64,000 bases of DNA, taken from positions 13,146-77,145 of the forward strand of contig DAIPWT010000013.1 in NCBI GenBank assembly GCA_036783645.1, read 5' to 3'. Positions 27,598 to 36,294 of this stretch are shown here, in pieces. The notes under the pieces are model-generated. The model was not told the DNA's origin, did not search any database, and saw nothing but the letters and a program-made list of their open reading frames with translations. A program made the translations under genes and the position numbers. The first letter of the stretch is position 1, and each line of letters begins with the position of its first letter. This DNA is from UBA4732 sp002404095 (GTDB lineage Bacteria; Planctomycetota; Planctomycetia; Gemmatales; Gemmataceae).

Positions 27598-28275
27598 ATG
27601 AAGTTGAGTCTAGTCGTGAAGGCGGCGGGCACCCAGGTAGGCAAAGTCCTCCCTATCGCCCTTTCCCAATTCGTCATCGGACGTGATCCCCAGTGTCATC
27701 TTCGGCCGGCAAGCCCATTGATTAGTAAGCGCCATTGCGCCCTGCTACAGCGCGACGGCAAAGTTTTTGTTCATGATTTCGGCAGCACCAACGGCACCTC
27801 CGTCAATTACGAACTTATCAAGGGTGAGATCGAGCTTCACGACGGCGACAAGCTAAAGATCGGCCCGCTGCTTTTTGAGGTGCGCATTGTCCAGGAGGCC
27901 GCGGGGGTGGCGGGGGCAACGCCCAAGCCGCCGACTAAGGCCGTCCCCGCGAAGGTCGCGGGCGCGGCGCCGGCGAAAACGCCGGAGGTCGCCGTCAAAA
28001 CGAGCTTTGAAATGCCGGCCGCGGCAGGCGGTACGGAGGACGACGACATCGCGGCCATGCTAATGTCGCTCAACGACGAGGATCCGTCGCTTGGTTTGGA
28101 AAGCGTTGTCCCCGAGGGCAGCACAGTGATGGAGATGATTGTGCCGCCGAGCGTTCAGGACGCGGCCAAGGACGCCGATAAAGCCAAGGAAAAGGATAAG
28201 TCCAAAACGAGCGGCAACACCTCCCACGCCGCCAAGTCGATCCTGGAACAGTACATGAAACGGCCGCGCGGCTGA
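27598..28275 (+). CDS. FHA-domain protein
   Basis: 225 residues; GAGGAGCGAGG precedes ATG 27598. The FHA domain (residues 1-100) recognises phosphothreonine: the key pieces are FVIGRDPQCHLR, SKRHCALL and DFGSTNGTSVNY. The middle is an Ala/Pro/Lys-rich linker, and the end (SHAAKSILEQYMKRPRG) may be a short partner-binding helix. It is likely a cytoplasmic partner of Ser/Thr kinases, such as the one at 54396. Confidence 0.85.
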   Translation: MKLSLVVKAAGTQVGKVLPIALSQFVIGRDPQCHLRPASPLISKRHCALLQRDGKVFVHDFGSTNGTSVNYELIKGEIELHDGDKLKIGPLLFEVRIVQEAAGVAGATPKPPTKAVPAKVAGAAPAKTPEVAVKTSFEMPAAAGGTEDDDIAAMLMSLNDEDPSLGLESVVPEGSTVMEMIVPPSVQDAAKDADKAKEKDKSKTSGNTSHAAKSILEQYMKRPRG

Positions 28276-28300
28276 ACGACTGACTCAGGTGAGGGCGGCT

Positions 28301-28365
28301 AACACGGCTGAAACAGCCGTGGCACACGGGAAATCTTGGTGTGCCACGGCTGTTTCAGCCGTGTT
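28301..28365. repeat. Palindrome, GTGTGCCACGGC family (copy 1)
   Basis: Perfect 27-base arms (28301-28327, 28339-28365) around an 11-base loop, between the FHA and mutY genes. Each arm also contains the inner palindrome CACGGCTGAAACAGCCGTG. Related copies are at 50919-51028 and 63977-64000. Confidence 0.9.
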
Positions 28366-28373
28366 TCTTACGT

Positions 28374-29528
28374 ATGCAACAGCATCTGGGCCTGAAATCT
28401 GATCGCGCCGCGCCGGCCGGTGATCCGGTTGACGCGGCGGCGCCTTTGCGCCGACGGCTGCCGCGGCGACTGCTCGACTGGTTCGCTCGCAACCGCCGTG
28501 AATTTCCCTGGAGGCGCGACCGCGACGCGTACCGCATTTGGGTCAGCGAAGTGATGTTGCAGCAGACGCAGGCCGCTGCCGTCATTCCCTATTTCGAGCG
28601 CTTTTTACGGACATTTCCCACGCTTGCCGATCTGGCCGCGGCGGATGAACAGGACGTGCTTCGCCTCTGGGAAGGACTCGGCTATTACCGCCGCGCCCGC
28701 GATCTGTTGCGCACGGCCCGACTGCTGGCCGCGACCAACGGGGGCCGTTTCCCGGACCAACTGGCCGCCCTGCACGGGTTGCCGGGTCTCGGCCGTTACA
28801 CCCGCAACGCTGTGCTGTCACAGGCGTTTGACCGGCGGCTACCCATCCTCGAAGCCAATAGTGTGCGTGTGCTGACCCGGCTGTTCGGGCGAACCGGCGA
28901 CCCGCGCCGCGGGCCGGAACAACGCTGGCTGTGGGCCGCGGCGGAAGCGCTCTTGCCGTCGCGCCGGGCCGGCGACTTCAACCAGGCTTTGATGGAGTTG
29001 GGCGCTCTGGTTTGTACGCCAGCCGCGCCGCGCTGCGAGGGGTGTCCGCTGGCGGAGGACTGCGTTGCCCGGCGGCTCGGCCTGCAAACGGTCATCCCCG
29101 CGCGCAAGCCGAAGCCGGCGCCGACGTTGGTTCGCGAGGCCGCCGTGGTCATCCGTCGCGGCGAGCAGGTGCTGTTGCTGCAACGCCCGCCGGACGGACG
29201 CTGGGCGTCGCTATGGGAATTTCCGCATGGGTCGCTCGTTGAAGGGGAAGCGCCCGACGAGGGGGCCGCACGACTGCTGCACGAACTCACGGGGCTGCAA
29301 GGCCGCCTTGGATCGGAGCTAATTACTCTCCGTCATAGCGTCACGCGCTTCCGCATTACCCTAGTCTGTTTCGAGGCGGAGTATCTGGCCGGCGATTTTC
29401 ACTCCGCGTTCTACTGCCAAGCGGTTTGGGCGACGCCGGCGGAGTTGAGCGCCTACGCCGTAAGTTCGCCGCAACGGCGCCTCGCCAAAGTACTGACCGC
29501 GGCAGGCAGGCAGGGCCGATTATTTTAA
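28374..29528 (+). CDS. mutY: Adenine DNA glycosylase MutY, with NUDIX-like tail
   Basis: 384 residues from ATG 28374; the longer frame begins inside the palindrome. MutY removes adenine mispaired with 8-oxoguanine. The HhH-GPD domain has WVSEVMLQQTQ with catalytic Glu59 and the hairpin LHGLPGLGRYTRNAVL. The 4Fe-4S cluster ligands are Cys214, 221, 224 and 230. The C-terminal domain (about 245-384, VIRRGEQVLLLQRPPDGRWASLWEFPHG) senses 8-oxoG. The catalytic Asp that follows IL in ILDGNVKRV of E. coli is Glu160 here (ILEANSVRV), a point discussed in the findings. Confidence 0.9.
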   Translation: MQQHLGLKSDRAAPAGDPVDAAAPLRRRLPRRLLDWFARNRREFPWRRDRDAYRIWVSEVMLQQTQAAAVIPYFERFLRTFPTLADLAAADEQDVLRLWEGLGYYRRARDLLRTARLLAATNGGRFPDQLAALHGLPGLGRYTRNAVLSQAFDRRLPILEANSVRVLTRLFGRTGDPRRGPEQRWLWAAAEALLPSRRAGDFNQALMELGALVCTPAAPRCEGCPLAEDCVARRLGLQTVIPARKPKPAPTLVREAAVVIRRGEQVLLLQRPPDGRWASLWEFPHGSLVEGEAPDEGAARLLHELTGLQGRLGSELITLRHSVTRFRITLVCFEAEYLAGDFHSAFYCQAVWATPAELSAYAVSSPQRRLAKVLTAAGRQGRLF

Positions 29529-29677
29529 AGTGGGACGTGACAATTGTTACGGCCTGTCCGATTTTTCGATCTGATCCCTCGTCAGCGGCACATCGATTGC
29601 AGCTCTTTCGGCGGGATCAAAGTGCGCCGGGCAAGGCGAGACGCCAGCGGCCCGGTATTTCTCCAAGGAGTGCGACG

Positions 29678-30208
29678 ATGAAGCGACTGATGTGGTGTGC
29701 CGGCTTCGCTCTGGCAGCGGCCTCTGTGACGTCGATGACCGCGCGAGCCGACGACGCGCCGAAGCCGGTTTCCGATGAGGATTTCGTGATGAAGGCGTCG
29801 GCGGCCGGCATGGCGGAGGTCAATTTCGGCAAACTGGCGGTGGAGCAATCATCCAGTGCGGAAGTGAAAAAGTTCGCGCAGCATATGGTGGACGATCACT
29901 CGAAAGCGAACGCCGAACTGCTCAAGGTGGCGGACAAAGACAAGATCACTCCCGCGGAAAAGATGGACGCCAAGCACCAGCAAATGTTCACCAAGCTGGC
30001 GGGCCTTAAGGGCGCCGAGTTCGACCGCGAATACATCGCCAGCCAATTGGCCGACCATAAGGAGGCGGTCGCATTGTTCAAATCCGAGTCGAACCACGGC
30101 AACAACGACGATTTGAAAGCGTTCGCAACCAAGACGTTGCCGACGCTGGAGCATCACCTGAAGATGGTGGAAAACATCTCGGGGGAAAAGGGAAGCAAAG
30201 ACAAGTAA
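29678..30208 (+). CDS. DUF4142 protein
   Basis: 176 residues; AAGGAG lies 7 bases before ATG 29678. Signal peptide MKRLMWCAGFALAAASVTSMTARA, then the ferritin-like four-helix DUF4142 domain: FVMKASAAGMAEVNFGKLAVEQSSSAEVKKFAQHMVDDHSKAN, AEFDREYIASQLADHKEAVALF, and LPTLEHHLKMVENI. DUF4142 proteins are small exported proteins, often stress related, and lack a defined activity. Confidence 0.85.
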   Translation: MKRLMWCAGFALAAASVTSMTARADDAPKPVSDEDFVMKASAAGMAEVNFGKLAVEQSSSAEVKKFAQHMVDDHSKANAELLKVADKDKITPAEKMDAKHQQMFTKLAGLKGAEFDREYIASQLADHKEAVALFKSESNHGNNDDLKAFATKTLPTLEHHLKMVENISGEKGSKDK

Positions 30209-30254
30209 GGTCGGCAAACTCTCCGGCAACCCGACTTGCGGCTGTATTGAAACA

Positions 30255-30283
30255 TTGACAGCGAAGCAGGCTGCCTCTATGTT
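30255..30283 (+). promoter_or_regulatory. Sigma70-type promoter of tRNA-Arg
   Basis: TTGACA at 30255-30260 and TATGTT at 30278-30283 are separated by 17 bases, the optimal spacing. Transcription would start near 30290, directly before a hairpin and the tRNA gene. Confidence 0.6.
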
Positions 30284-30290
30284 AAGACAT

Positions 30291-30323
30291 CATCGGGCGG
30301 CGTCTTTCAGACGCCGCCCGATG
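30291..30323. repeat. Hairpin in tRNA leader
   Basis: Perfect 15-base arms (30291-30305, 30309-30323) with a 3-base loop, GC-rich. It ends 7 bases before the tRNA and would be part of the precursor transcript. A related GGGCGGCGTC hairpin is at 33790. Confidence 0.8.
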
Positions 30324-30330
30324 ACTTCAT

Positions 30331-30404
<74 letters not shown>

Positions 30405-30408
30405 CTCC

Positions 30409-30437
30409 CGCAAACCCCGTTCCCGACGGGGTTTGCG
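30409..30437 (+). terminator. Hairpin after tRNA-Arg
   Basis: Arms CGCAAACCCCGT and ACGGGGTTTGCG (30409-30420, 30426-30437) with a 5-base loop, five bases after the tRNA. No T-tract follows, so it could be a processing or attachment-related structure as well as a terminator. Confidence 0.5.
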
Positions 30438-30503
30438 CGTCTCCGTCCCCTCGACCGCGAAGCCCTATTTCCGCCGTCTTGAGTGGCCGCTTGAGTACAA
30501 CCC

Positions 30504-30809
30504 TCACCCGGCGGATTTACTCGGCCCCTGTCGCCTCTCCTTCTTCGGAGGCGACAACCTCCGCGACTCTTCCAACGCTGCCTGGTCGTGCAGCCCCACG
30601 TGCGTGTACCTGCTCATCGTTAGGTTGATGTCTGAATGCCGCACAAGGCTCTGGGCCATTTGCGGGCTGACGCCCGACCGCGCCAACCGCGTGATGAAGG
30701 TGTGGCGAAGCGCGTGAAAGTCGGCGACCAGGCCGGCCGACCCAAGGGCCGTCAGCCAGCGGTAGAAGGCGTTCCGCGCCATGCCGAAGCGCGCCAGCAG
30801 TCTGCTCTA
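30504..30809 (-). pseudogene. Broken tyrosine recombinase (integrase) remnant
   Basis: The frame from 30782 encodes only the C-terminal end of a tyrosine recombinase: DFHALRHTFITRLARSG (the HxxR box), MAQSLVRHSDINLTMSRYTHVG with the conserved His and the nucleophilic Tyr. The reading frame continues a little upstream (SRLLARFG) to an in-frame TAG at 30807-30809. Beyond it, LYFEAGRRKRAEAAL could be the same gene. The catalytic core with the first Arg is missing. It ends 100 bases from the tRNA-Arg, the arrangement of an element integrated at the tRNA gene. Confidence 0.75.
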
Positions 30810-31448
30810 CAGCGCCGCTTCCGCCCGCTTCCGCCGGCCCGCCTCGAAATACAGGGCCGGCCCGCCTTGCCGGGAGTTCGGCCCGTCGCCGCCCGCGTCC
30901 CCACGTCCGGGACCGTCTGGTACAGCTTCATGCCATTCGGGGGCGCCTTGTAGGTGCGGTACAGTTCGTAATGGCTGGTCCCGGCCGCGACCCAGTCGCT
31001 GTTGGGGCCGTCAATGAACGGAATACCGCTTAGGAAGTTTCCGCCCGGCGGAGGATGTACCAGATGATGGCGAGGTCGTTTAGAACGTCCACTGCGCCGG
31101 AGGGCAAGCCTACATATCGCCCATTATAAACGGTTTCACTGGACGCAACGCCGGGCGCGGTCGCTATCGGGTCCGCAGTAATCGGTAGGGCGTTCAGGAA
31201 GTCCGATTCCGTGAGACTCACCGTCGGCATCTGAACCGACGGCCCACGCCCCGAAGTGCAGGAGCCGGTCGCGGATCGCCCGCGGCCAGGACCGTGGATT
31301 AGATATTATAGGGAGTTGTGTTATCTCTTGTACGTGACGGCGCATCGGCGGACATATCTTGGTGTAGCCTCAAGTTGAGGATCGATTTCCGCGAAGAACG
31401 ACGTGAAGGTAGACTCCAGCGGCGCCATTTGGCAATTGCAAGCGTAGT
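30810..31448. other. Decayed region between integrase remnant and GT87 gene
   Basis: No intact gene. On the minus strand two protein-like stretches are seen in different frames: one at about 31050-31230 (LTESDFLNALPITADPIAT ... NGRYVGLPSGAVDVL) and one at about 30885-31045 (PFIDGPNSDWVAAGTSHYEL, YRTYKAPPNGMKLYQTVPD). They may be pieces of one frameshifted gene left by an integrated element. I recognise no family. Confidence 0.5.
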
Positions 31449-32828
31449 CTAAACGAATCTTTCATTTGGAACGAGCGAAAGTGCCGCGGCTTGAGGCGTC
31501 CGCCGTCGGTCCTGCCACAACAACACCGCCGCCAGAACGGCGAGGACCGCGAAGCGCGCGTAAACCGCGTGAACGACGCCGTCCGTGTCGCACGGTCCCC
31601 ATATCGGCGAATAGACCGGGAAGGTGAAATAGGTGGCGAGGTCAAGCGCTATAATCAATCCGGCAAGGGGCCAATTGCGCCTCGCCAGCGGAATGCACAA
31701 TGGGGCCAGCCACAACACCCACTGCGGCGAAAACGTGACGGACAGGCTGATAAACACAACAAGGACTACGGCGCCGCGACGCAGGAGACTTGCCACGTCA
31801 GCCGGTCGCGTCCAGCACAAGACGGCGATTGTTAGCGCCAACGTTCCAAGACGGAAGGCGCGTCCGGCCGCGTCGTTGGCCGCCAATGACAGAGGAAGCA
31901 GAGGGCCGTAAGCGGTGAACGGCATCGGCTCGCGCGTCAATTGGAAGTGGAACGACTCCCACACCGTCGGCCAGCCTTCCAGGAGCAAAGGCGGCAGCAG
32001 GAAGGCGAGGGCCGTGCCGGTGTAACACAAAGCCCACAGGCCGGCGCGGCGCCATTCGGGTAGGAGATACCGAAGAACGAGCGGCGCCAGCAGCACCGGA
32101 TAAACTTTAACCATCATGGCGGCGGCGAGGAACACGGCCGACGCGGCGGTCCAGCGCCGGCCGAGACAGGCGAAGCTCAGCGCGGCCAGCAGGGCCGGCA
32201 GCACGTCGAAGCGGTTGAGCGTGAAATAGAGCGACGCCGGCAGCAGCAATAACAGACCCGACGACGACAGGCCGCCGGCCGGCTCATAACCGGCGCGCAG
32301 CACCGCCGTTAGACCGAGGCCGCAAACGACCATCAGAAGCATGTTCAACTGCATCGCCCGGCGAAACTGGTTCCACCATTGGCGTTCCTGGTCGTCTCGC
32401 GGCTCGTGCTGGACGATGGCGTTGTAATCGCCGTCCAGGATGGCGGGCGGGAACGAATCCAGGTCCGCTTGGCCGACCCAGCCGAGGCGGAAGAGCAACA
32501 ATGTAGAGGGAGGATATTCGAGATGGTAGCGGGGCTTTAGCGTCTGATACGGATCGTCCAGCGTCCGGTTGAAGTCATCGGGATTGCGCGGGGTCGGCGG
32601 ATTGGCGGCGCCTGCCATGCGTCCGCGCGCGGCGTTGAGGCCGCGTAGTGCCAGTGCGGTCGCGTCGTAATCGTCGTAAAGAGAGCTATGCAGCCATGGC
32701 GCCGCGTCGGGCGGACCCATGTGATCGCACGGTTGCAGGCAGACGATCAGCAGGAAATAACAGGGCGGGACGACGAAGGGCGCCCAGCGGACGGTGAACC
32801 CCCCGACCCTTCGCAAGAAGACGTTCAC
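31449..32828 (-). CDS. GT87-like (DUF2029) membrane glycosyltransferase
   Basis: 459 residues with about nine to ten membrane helices. After the first helix a long outside loop (about residues 37-165) has the acidic DDYDATALAL that fits the catalytic Asp region of GT-C enzymes. Later KVYPVLLAPLVLRYL matches the conserved KxxP motif of the DUF2029 family. These enzymes use polyprenyl-phosphate sugars. The target is unknown. Its ATG overlaps the stop of the VWA gene upstream (ATGA), so the two form an operon. Confidence 0.75.
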   Translation of the reverse strand: MNVFLRRVGGFTVRWAPFVVPPCYFLLIVCLQPCDHMGPPDAAPWLHSSLYDDYDATALALRGLNAARGRMAGAANPPTPRNPDDFNRTLDDPYQTLKPRYHLEYPPSTLLLFRLGWVGQADLDSFPPAILDGDYNAIVQHEPRDDQERQWWNQFRRAMQLNMLLMVVCGLGLTAVLRAGYEPAGGLSSSGLLLLLPASLYFTLNRFDVLPALLAALSFACLGRRWTAASAVFLAAAMMVKVYPVLLAPLVLRYLLPEWRRAGLWALCYTGTALAFLLPPLLLEGWPTVWESFHFQLTREPMPFTAYGPLLPLSLAANDAAGRAFRLGTLALTIAVLCWTRPADVASLLRRGAVVLVVFISLSVTFSPQWVLWLAPLCIPLARRNWPLAGLIIALDLATYFTFPVYSPIWGPCDTDGVVHAVYARFAVLAVLAAVLLWQDRRRTPQAAALSLVPNERFV

Positions 32829-33766
32829 CGGGCCAATTCCGACGGTGGAACGTGAGCGTGGTCGGACAGGCCTTGATGGATTTTGCTGCCGTTCACGTCG
32901 AGAGTGAAGTAATCGGCGCCGGCCGGTATGTCAAAGTCGAGGAAGGCCGGTACCCCCGTATCGGAGTAATCTTTGACGACGCGGCCGGACGGGTCAAGGA
33001 CGCGGCCGTGATCCGAGACGCGGGCGTTCTTGTCAACGACTTCGGCGAAAATCTCTTGCAACAGGCGCATTTCCGCGGCGATCTTGTGATCCCACAGATC
33101 GACCTCAGTGCCCGTATCGAGATCGTCTAACTCCTCCATTTGCTGTTCATTGATCTGGTGGCCGACCCCGATCAGCACGAATTTGAGCGGATTGCGTTTC
33201 TTCGCCTGCACGTCGCGGGCCAGCTGCGTGCTGTACTCCTTCACCGGCTCCAGGTCGTGCAATTCGCCGTCCGTGATGAAGACGTAAATGCCCCAAGGCG
33301 CGTCCGTGAAGCGCTCGACGAAGTATTTGACGGCCGGCAGCAGTTGCGTTCCGGTGCCGAACTCGCGCGGCGGGCCGAAGACGTGCTTCTCCGCCTGATC
33401 GGCGGTCAGGTCGCCGACAACCTCGATGCGGCTGCCGTGCGGGCCGACGGCCCAGTAGATGCAGGTGGTGCCGCCGTCGGCGTCGATCTTGCGGGCGAGA
33501 TAGGCGCAGACTTTTTGCGCCACCGGCGTGACTTCGTTAAGGCGCTCTTTCTTGGCGCCGAACAGCGACGCCAGAAAACCAGGCTCCTCTCCGCCGACGC
33601 CGTAAAGCGCGGCCATCGAACCGGAGCCGTCAAGGGCGACGCCGGTCTGGGCGCCTTCTTTGTGCGGCTCCATGAGAATGGTCGCCGTGACGCGCGTCTT
33701 ACCGCCTGCGGTCGGGTGGACGTTGACTTCGCCGAACGGCTCAACGACTTTCTTTAATTGTGTCAT
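32825..33766 (-). CDS. VWA-domain protein
   Basis: 313 residues without signal peptide. The von Willebrand A fold with metal site: DGSGSMA (the DxSxS motif, residues 46-50), a conserved Thr in GTGTQLLP, and FITDGELHD. The C-terminal 60 residues (DFDIPAGADYFTLDVNGSKIHQGL) look like a small beta domain. Cytoplasmic VWA proteins of this kind resemble TerY-type regulators, but no ter genes are seen here. It lies upstream of the GT87 gene in one operon. Confidence 0.8.
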   Translation of the reverse strand: MTQLKKVVEPFGEVNVHPTAGGKTRVTATILMEPHKEGAQTGVALDGSGSMAALYGVGGEEPGFLASLFGAKKERLNEVTPVAQKVCAYLARKIDADGGTTCIYWAVGPHGSRIEVVGDLTADQAEKHVFGPPREFGTGTQLLPAVKYFVERFTDAPWGIYVFITDGELHDLEPVKEYSTQLARDVQAKKRNPLKFVLIGVGHQINEQQMEELDDLDTGTEVDLWDHKIAAEMRLLQEIFAEVVDKNARVSDHGRVLDPSGRVVKDYSDTGVPAFLDFDIPAGADYFTLDVNGSKIHQGLSDHAHVPPSELAR

Positions 33767-33789
33767 GGTTTGTGGGAAGCGGCGCGGCA

Positions 33790-33817
33790 GACGCCGCCCG
33801 GAAATCCGGGCGGCGTC
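33790..33817. terminator. Hairpin downstream of Lys-rich repeat gene
   Basis: Perfect 12-base arms GACGCCGCCCGG / CCGGGCGGCGTC with a 4-base loop, 23 bases after the stop of the 33840 gene and 23 bases before the VWA start. It could end transcription of the former. No T-tract. Confidence 0.5.
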
Positions 33818-33839
33818 GAAGGGGAAAAGAAGTACGCGG

Positions 33840-34706
33840 TTACTTGGCCGGCTCGGCGACGATTTCGATCAGGTTCGCCTCCGGGAGATTATCACCCAGG
33901 GGGTCGGCGTCCGCGTCCTTCGGCTTGGGGCCTTTGTGGACGGGAGTCTCCTTCTTCTTGATCAGGCTAACTCTCACGACCTGATCCATGTGTAGATCGG
34001 TAAATTCGCCAGGGTAGCCGGGCAGCTTCAGATCGCCCTTGAGTTCCTTCAACTCCTTGGCGGATCGCTTCATGGGCCGGCCTTTGTCGTCGTAGGCGAT
34101 GGGCGGGCTTGTCTGGCGGATCTTGACGTCCTCCGTGCCCGTCACCTCGACGTCTTGGGTCTTACGTTGGGTCGTCATGGAGTTGGCTTTGTGTTGGGCC
34201 ATACTGAGCATGGCCTGGCGGGCGCCATTGGGGTCGCGGTTTGCGATCGCCTGCTGGTATTGGACCTGGCAGGCTGCCGCCGCCTGCATTTCACCCACAT
34301 TCGGTTTTTGAACCTGGTAGGACATCTGGAGGCGTATCGACTTCTTGGTTTCGTTAACCTCAATGACCTTGCCGACCAACGTGCCAGTCTTGATCATTTT
34401 CTCCGAATTGACTTCCTCCTTCATAGGAGCGTCTTTTTTGTCATCCTTCTTGGCATCGGCTTTCTTAGCGTCCTCGGCCTTTTTAGCGTCGTCGGCTTTC
34501 TTGAGGTCGTCAGCTTTCTTAGCGTCGTCGGCTTTCTTGAGGTCGTCAGCTTTCTTAGCGTCGTCGGCTTTTTTGACGTCGTCGGCTTTCTTGACGTCCG
34601 GTACGGCAGGGTCTTTCTTGTCCTTGTCGTCCTTATCGACGGCGAAGGCAGGCAGCACGATTAGGCCCAGAATTGTCACGGCGATCCCGGTCACTATGCG
34701 TCGCAT
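33840..34706 (-). CDS. Secreted protein with KKADD repeats
   Basis: 288 residues from ATG 34706, AGAGGGA upstream. The signal peptide (IVTGIAVTILGLIVLPAFA) is followed by a low-complexity region, about residues 30-95, of ten or so KKADD/LKKADDA units. A globular domain with a beta strand start (KTGTLVGKVIEVNETKKSIRLQMSYQV) and helices follows. The repeat is coded by near-identical DNA (about 34440-34600), so length changes are likely. Other planctomycete proteins share the C-terminal domain as far as I recall. Unknown role. Confidence 0.65.
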   Translation of the reverse strand: MRRIVTGIAVTILGLIVLPAFAVDKDDKDKKDPAVPDVKKADDVKKADDAKKADDLKKADDAKKADDLKKADDAKKAEDAKKADAKKDDKKDAPMKEEVNSEKMIKTGTLVGKVIEVNETKKSIRLQMSYQVQKPNVGEMQAAAACQVQYQQAIANRDPNGARQAMLSMAQHKANSMTTQRKTQDVEVTGTEDVKIRQTSPPIAYDDKGRPMKRSAKELKELKGDLKLPGYPGEFTDLHMDQVVRVSLIKKKETPVHKGPKPKDADADPLGDNLPEANLIEIVAEPAK

Positions 34707-34811
34707 GTCCATTCCCTCTGAAGCGAACGATCTCTCCCCAACCCCCACTAGTCTACCGTGTAGCGGTGGAGGGTACAAATAGAAAATTCGGAATGCGAGG
34801 CGCGCACCACG

Positions 34812-35168
34812 TTATTTCGCCACCCATACGGGCGGCGGCTGGATGTCGGCCGCCACCGGCGAGCCGGCGTCCTTCCGGCCGCTGCCGGCCAGCCGGCTGA
34901 TGATGCGAACCGTCATGTCATGGTCGCAGGCGATCTGACAACTCAGACGAATGCCCGTCAACCCGCGAGCCGCGAGCAGGTTTTTCTCGGCTTCGGTCAT
35001 CTTGTCCGGTTCACCAGCAACGAATTCCACGCGACAAGTCGTACACCGGGCGTTGCCGCCGCAGGCGTGCAATTGATCGACCTTCGCGTCGTCCTCCAGC
35101 GCCTGCACTAGGCGCTTGCCCTGTGGCACATCAAAGGCACCGACGTTTTCCACGGTCAGTTTCGGCAT
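34812..35168 (-). CDS. 2Fe-2S ferredoxin
   Basis: 118 residues. The adrenodoxin-like motif is CGGNARCTTC (Cys-x5-Cys-x2-Cys) near residue 36, with the fourth Cys in RLSCQIACDHD. It transfers single electrons to oxygenases or other enzymes. The Pro-rich tail of 20 residues is extra. No partner reductase is next to it. Confidence 0.9.
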   Translation of the reverse strand: MPKLTVENVGAFDVPQGKRLVQALEDDAKVDQLHACGGNARCTTCRVEFVAGEPDKMTEAEKNLLAARGLTGIRLSCQIACDHDMTVRIISRLAGSGRKDAGSPVAADIQPPPVWVAK

Positions 35169-35330
35169 GGTTGTTTCTCCTATCCGGCCATTCTAGGGCG
35201 CGGACGCACGGACGGCGAAACGACGCGGGGCTTGATGGGAACGCCTCCTTTTTCGATGATGCCTTTCCTTTTCCCGGCGATTGGGGCACAATTCATTGAG
35301 ACCGATCCTTATTGCAAAGAGGTTTCCGCG

Positions 35331-35546
35331 ATGGAAGACTCAAACATTGATCCCCCCGAGTTCACGGATGAGCAACTTCGCGCCGTCGTGAAGAGCGTCG
35401 GGGAAGAGGCGCGCCGTGAGGCATTCTCGGCGGGGCGTTCCGTGATGATTGCCAGGGGTGCGTCCCTTGTCCTTCTGCATCCCGACGGCACGGAAGAAGT
35501 GGTAGGGCCGCTCTGGCCCGAAGATGGCGTCGCCTCACGGAAATAA
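35331..35546 (+). CDS. Hypothetical small protein
   Basis: 71 residues from ATG 35331 (AGAGG upstream). A helical N-terminal part (FTDEQLRAVVKSVGEEARREAFSAG) and a short strand pair (GASLVLLHPDGTEEVVGPLW). The layout is like the small antitoxin-type proteins of cyanobacteria, but no family is recognised. Confidence 0.5.
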   Translation: MEDSNIDPPEFTDEQLRAVVKSVGEEARREAFSAGRSVMIARGASLVLLHPDGTEEVVGPLWPEDGVASRK

Positions 35547-35588
35547 GTGTGGATGCTCTGAAACGTGTTCTTCGGGTGAGGCGCTTTT

Positions 35589-35669
35589 CGTTTAACCCGT
35601 AGCCGGAGGCGAGGGCGGCCTGCCTCCGTCAGCACGCTCCCGTCCTCGCCTTCGGCTACGGGTTAAACG
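35589..35669. repeat. Palindrome, CGTTTAACCCGTAGCC family
   Basis: Arms 35589-35614 and 35644-35669 (26 bases, one or two mismatches) around a 29-base GC-rich loop. Alone in the window. Confidence 0.8.
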
Positions 35670-35699
35670 ACCCTAAAGTTGAACGGTGACGACCCATTA

Positions 35700-35765
35700 G
35701 GCGAGCCGGCGGGCTTGTCCCGGCGGGATAAACCNNNNNNNNNNGGATAAACCCGCCGGCTCGCC
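35700..35765. repeat. Palindrome with unresolved centre
   Basis: GGCGAGCCGGCGGG near 35700 and CCCGCCGGCTCGCC near 35752 are inverted copies. The middle holds ten N. It is probably another member of the palindrome families and the cause of the assembly break. Confidence 0.75.
35735..35744. other. Assembly gap (10 N)
   Basis: Ten undetermined bases inside a palindrome. The true distance is unknown; any frame crossing it is an artefact. Confidence 0.98.
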
Positions 35766-35784
35766 AGGGTTTTGAAACGGCTTC

Positions 35785-36294
35785 TTAGCGTTGAGAACCG
35801 GACTTGCCGCGGCCGCGCCGTTCGCGCTCCTTGATCTGGCGCGTCCAGGCAGGCGGCACCGGACGGCGAACCAAGTCGTCGGCGTAGTTCCAGAAGGCCA
35901 GCTTCTCCTCGCCCGGCCGCCAGGAAAAATACGCCGCCCGATCATTCACTACCGTCGGAAACCCTATCATTCCGGTCGGCCCGTGCAGCAAAGTTAAACC
36001 GAGTATGTCCAGCTCGGCGATCGCCTCAAGGAGTTCTTTCTCGGCGTCGGCCGTCTCTTCTTGCAGCCGATAGCGCCGCGCTCGCTCCGGCCAGGTGAGA
36101 GTCCACCGGTTGCGGTCGAGGCGATTCTTTTCCGGCTGCAAAAGGGCCAGACGGTCGTGTTGCCGCACCACGTCCCCCGCGATGCGCTCCACAAGGGGCA
36201 GCATGGCGCCGGCCGCCCCCCACGTTAGTACCACGGGTTCGCCGCCGGACTGCTCGGACGCATCGGACGCCCTTTTTTCCGTGAAACCGCTCAT
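35785..36294 (-). CDS. DUF2203-like protein
   Basis: 169 residues from ATG 36294. The pattern GAAGAMLPLVERIAGDVVRQHDRLA, helices rich in Arg/Leu, then AIAELDILGLTLLHGPTGMIGFPTVV and AYFSWRPGEEKLAFWNYADD resembles DUF2203 (helical N-terminal part and a C-terminal EL...G..LKD...GLIDFP, W..GE motif). Cytoplasmic. The function of DUF2203 is unknown. The last 20 residues are basic and extra. Confidence 0.65.
   Translation of the reverse strand: MSGFTEKRASDASEQSGGEPVVLTWGAAGAMLPLVERIAGDVVRQHDRLALLQPEKNRLDRNRWTLTWPERARRYRLQEETADAEKELLEAIAELDILGLTLLHGPTGMIGFPTVVNDRAAYFSWRPGEEKLAFWNYADDLVRRPVPPAWTRQIKERERRGRGKSGSQR

Noticed and set aside
35697..35945. Open frame crossing the N gap
   Set aside because: It is open only because the ten N are read as unknown codons, and it lies over the palindrome and the DUF2203-like gene.
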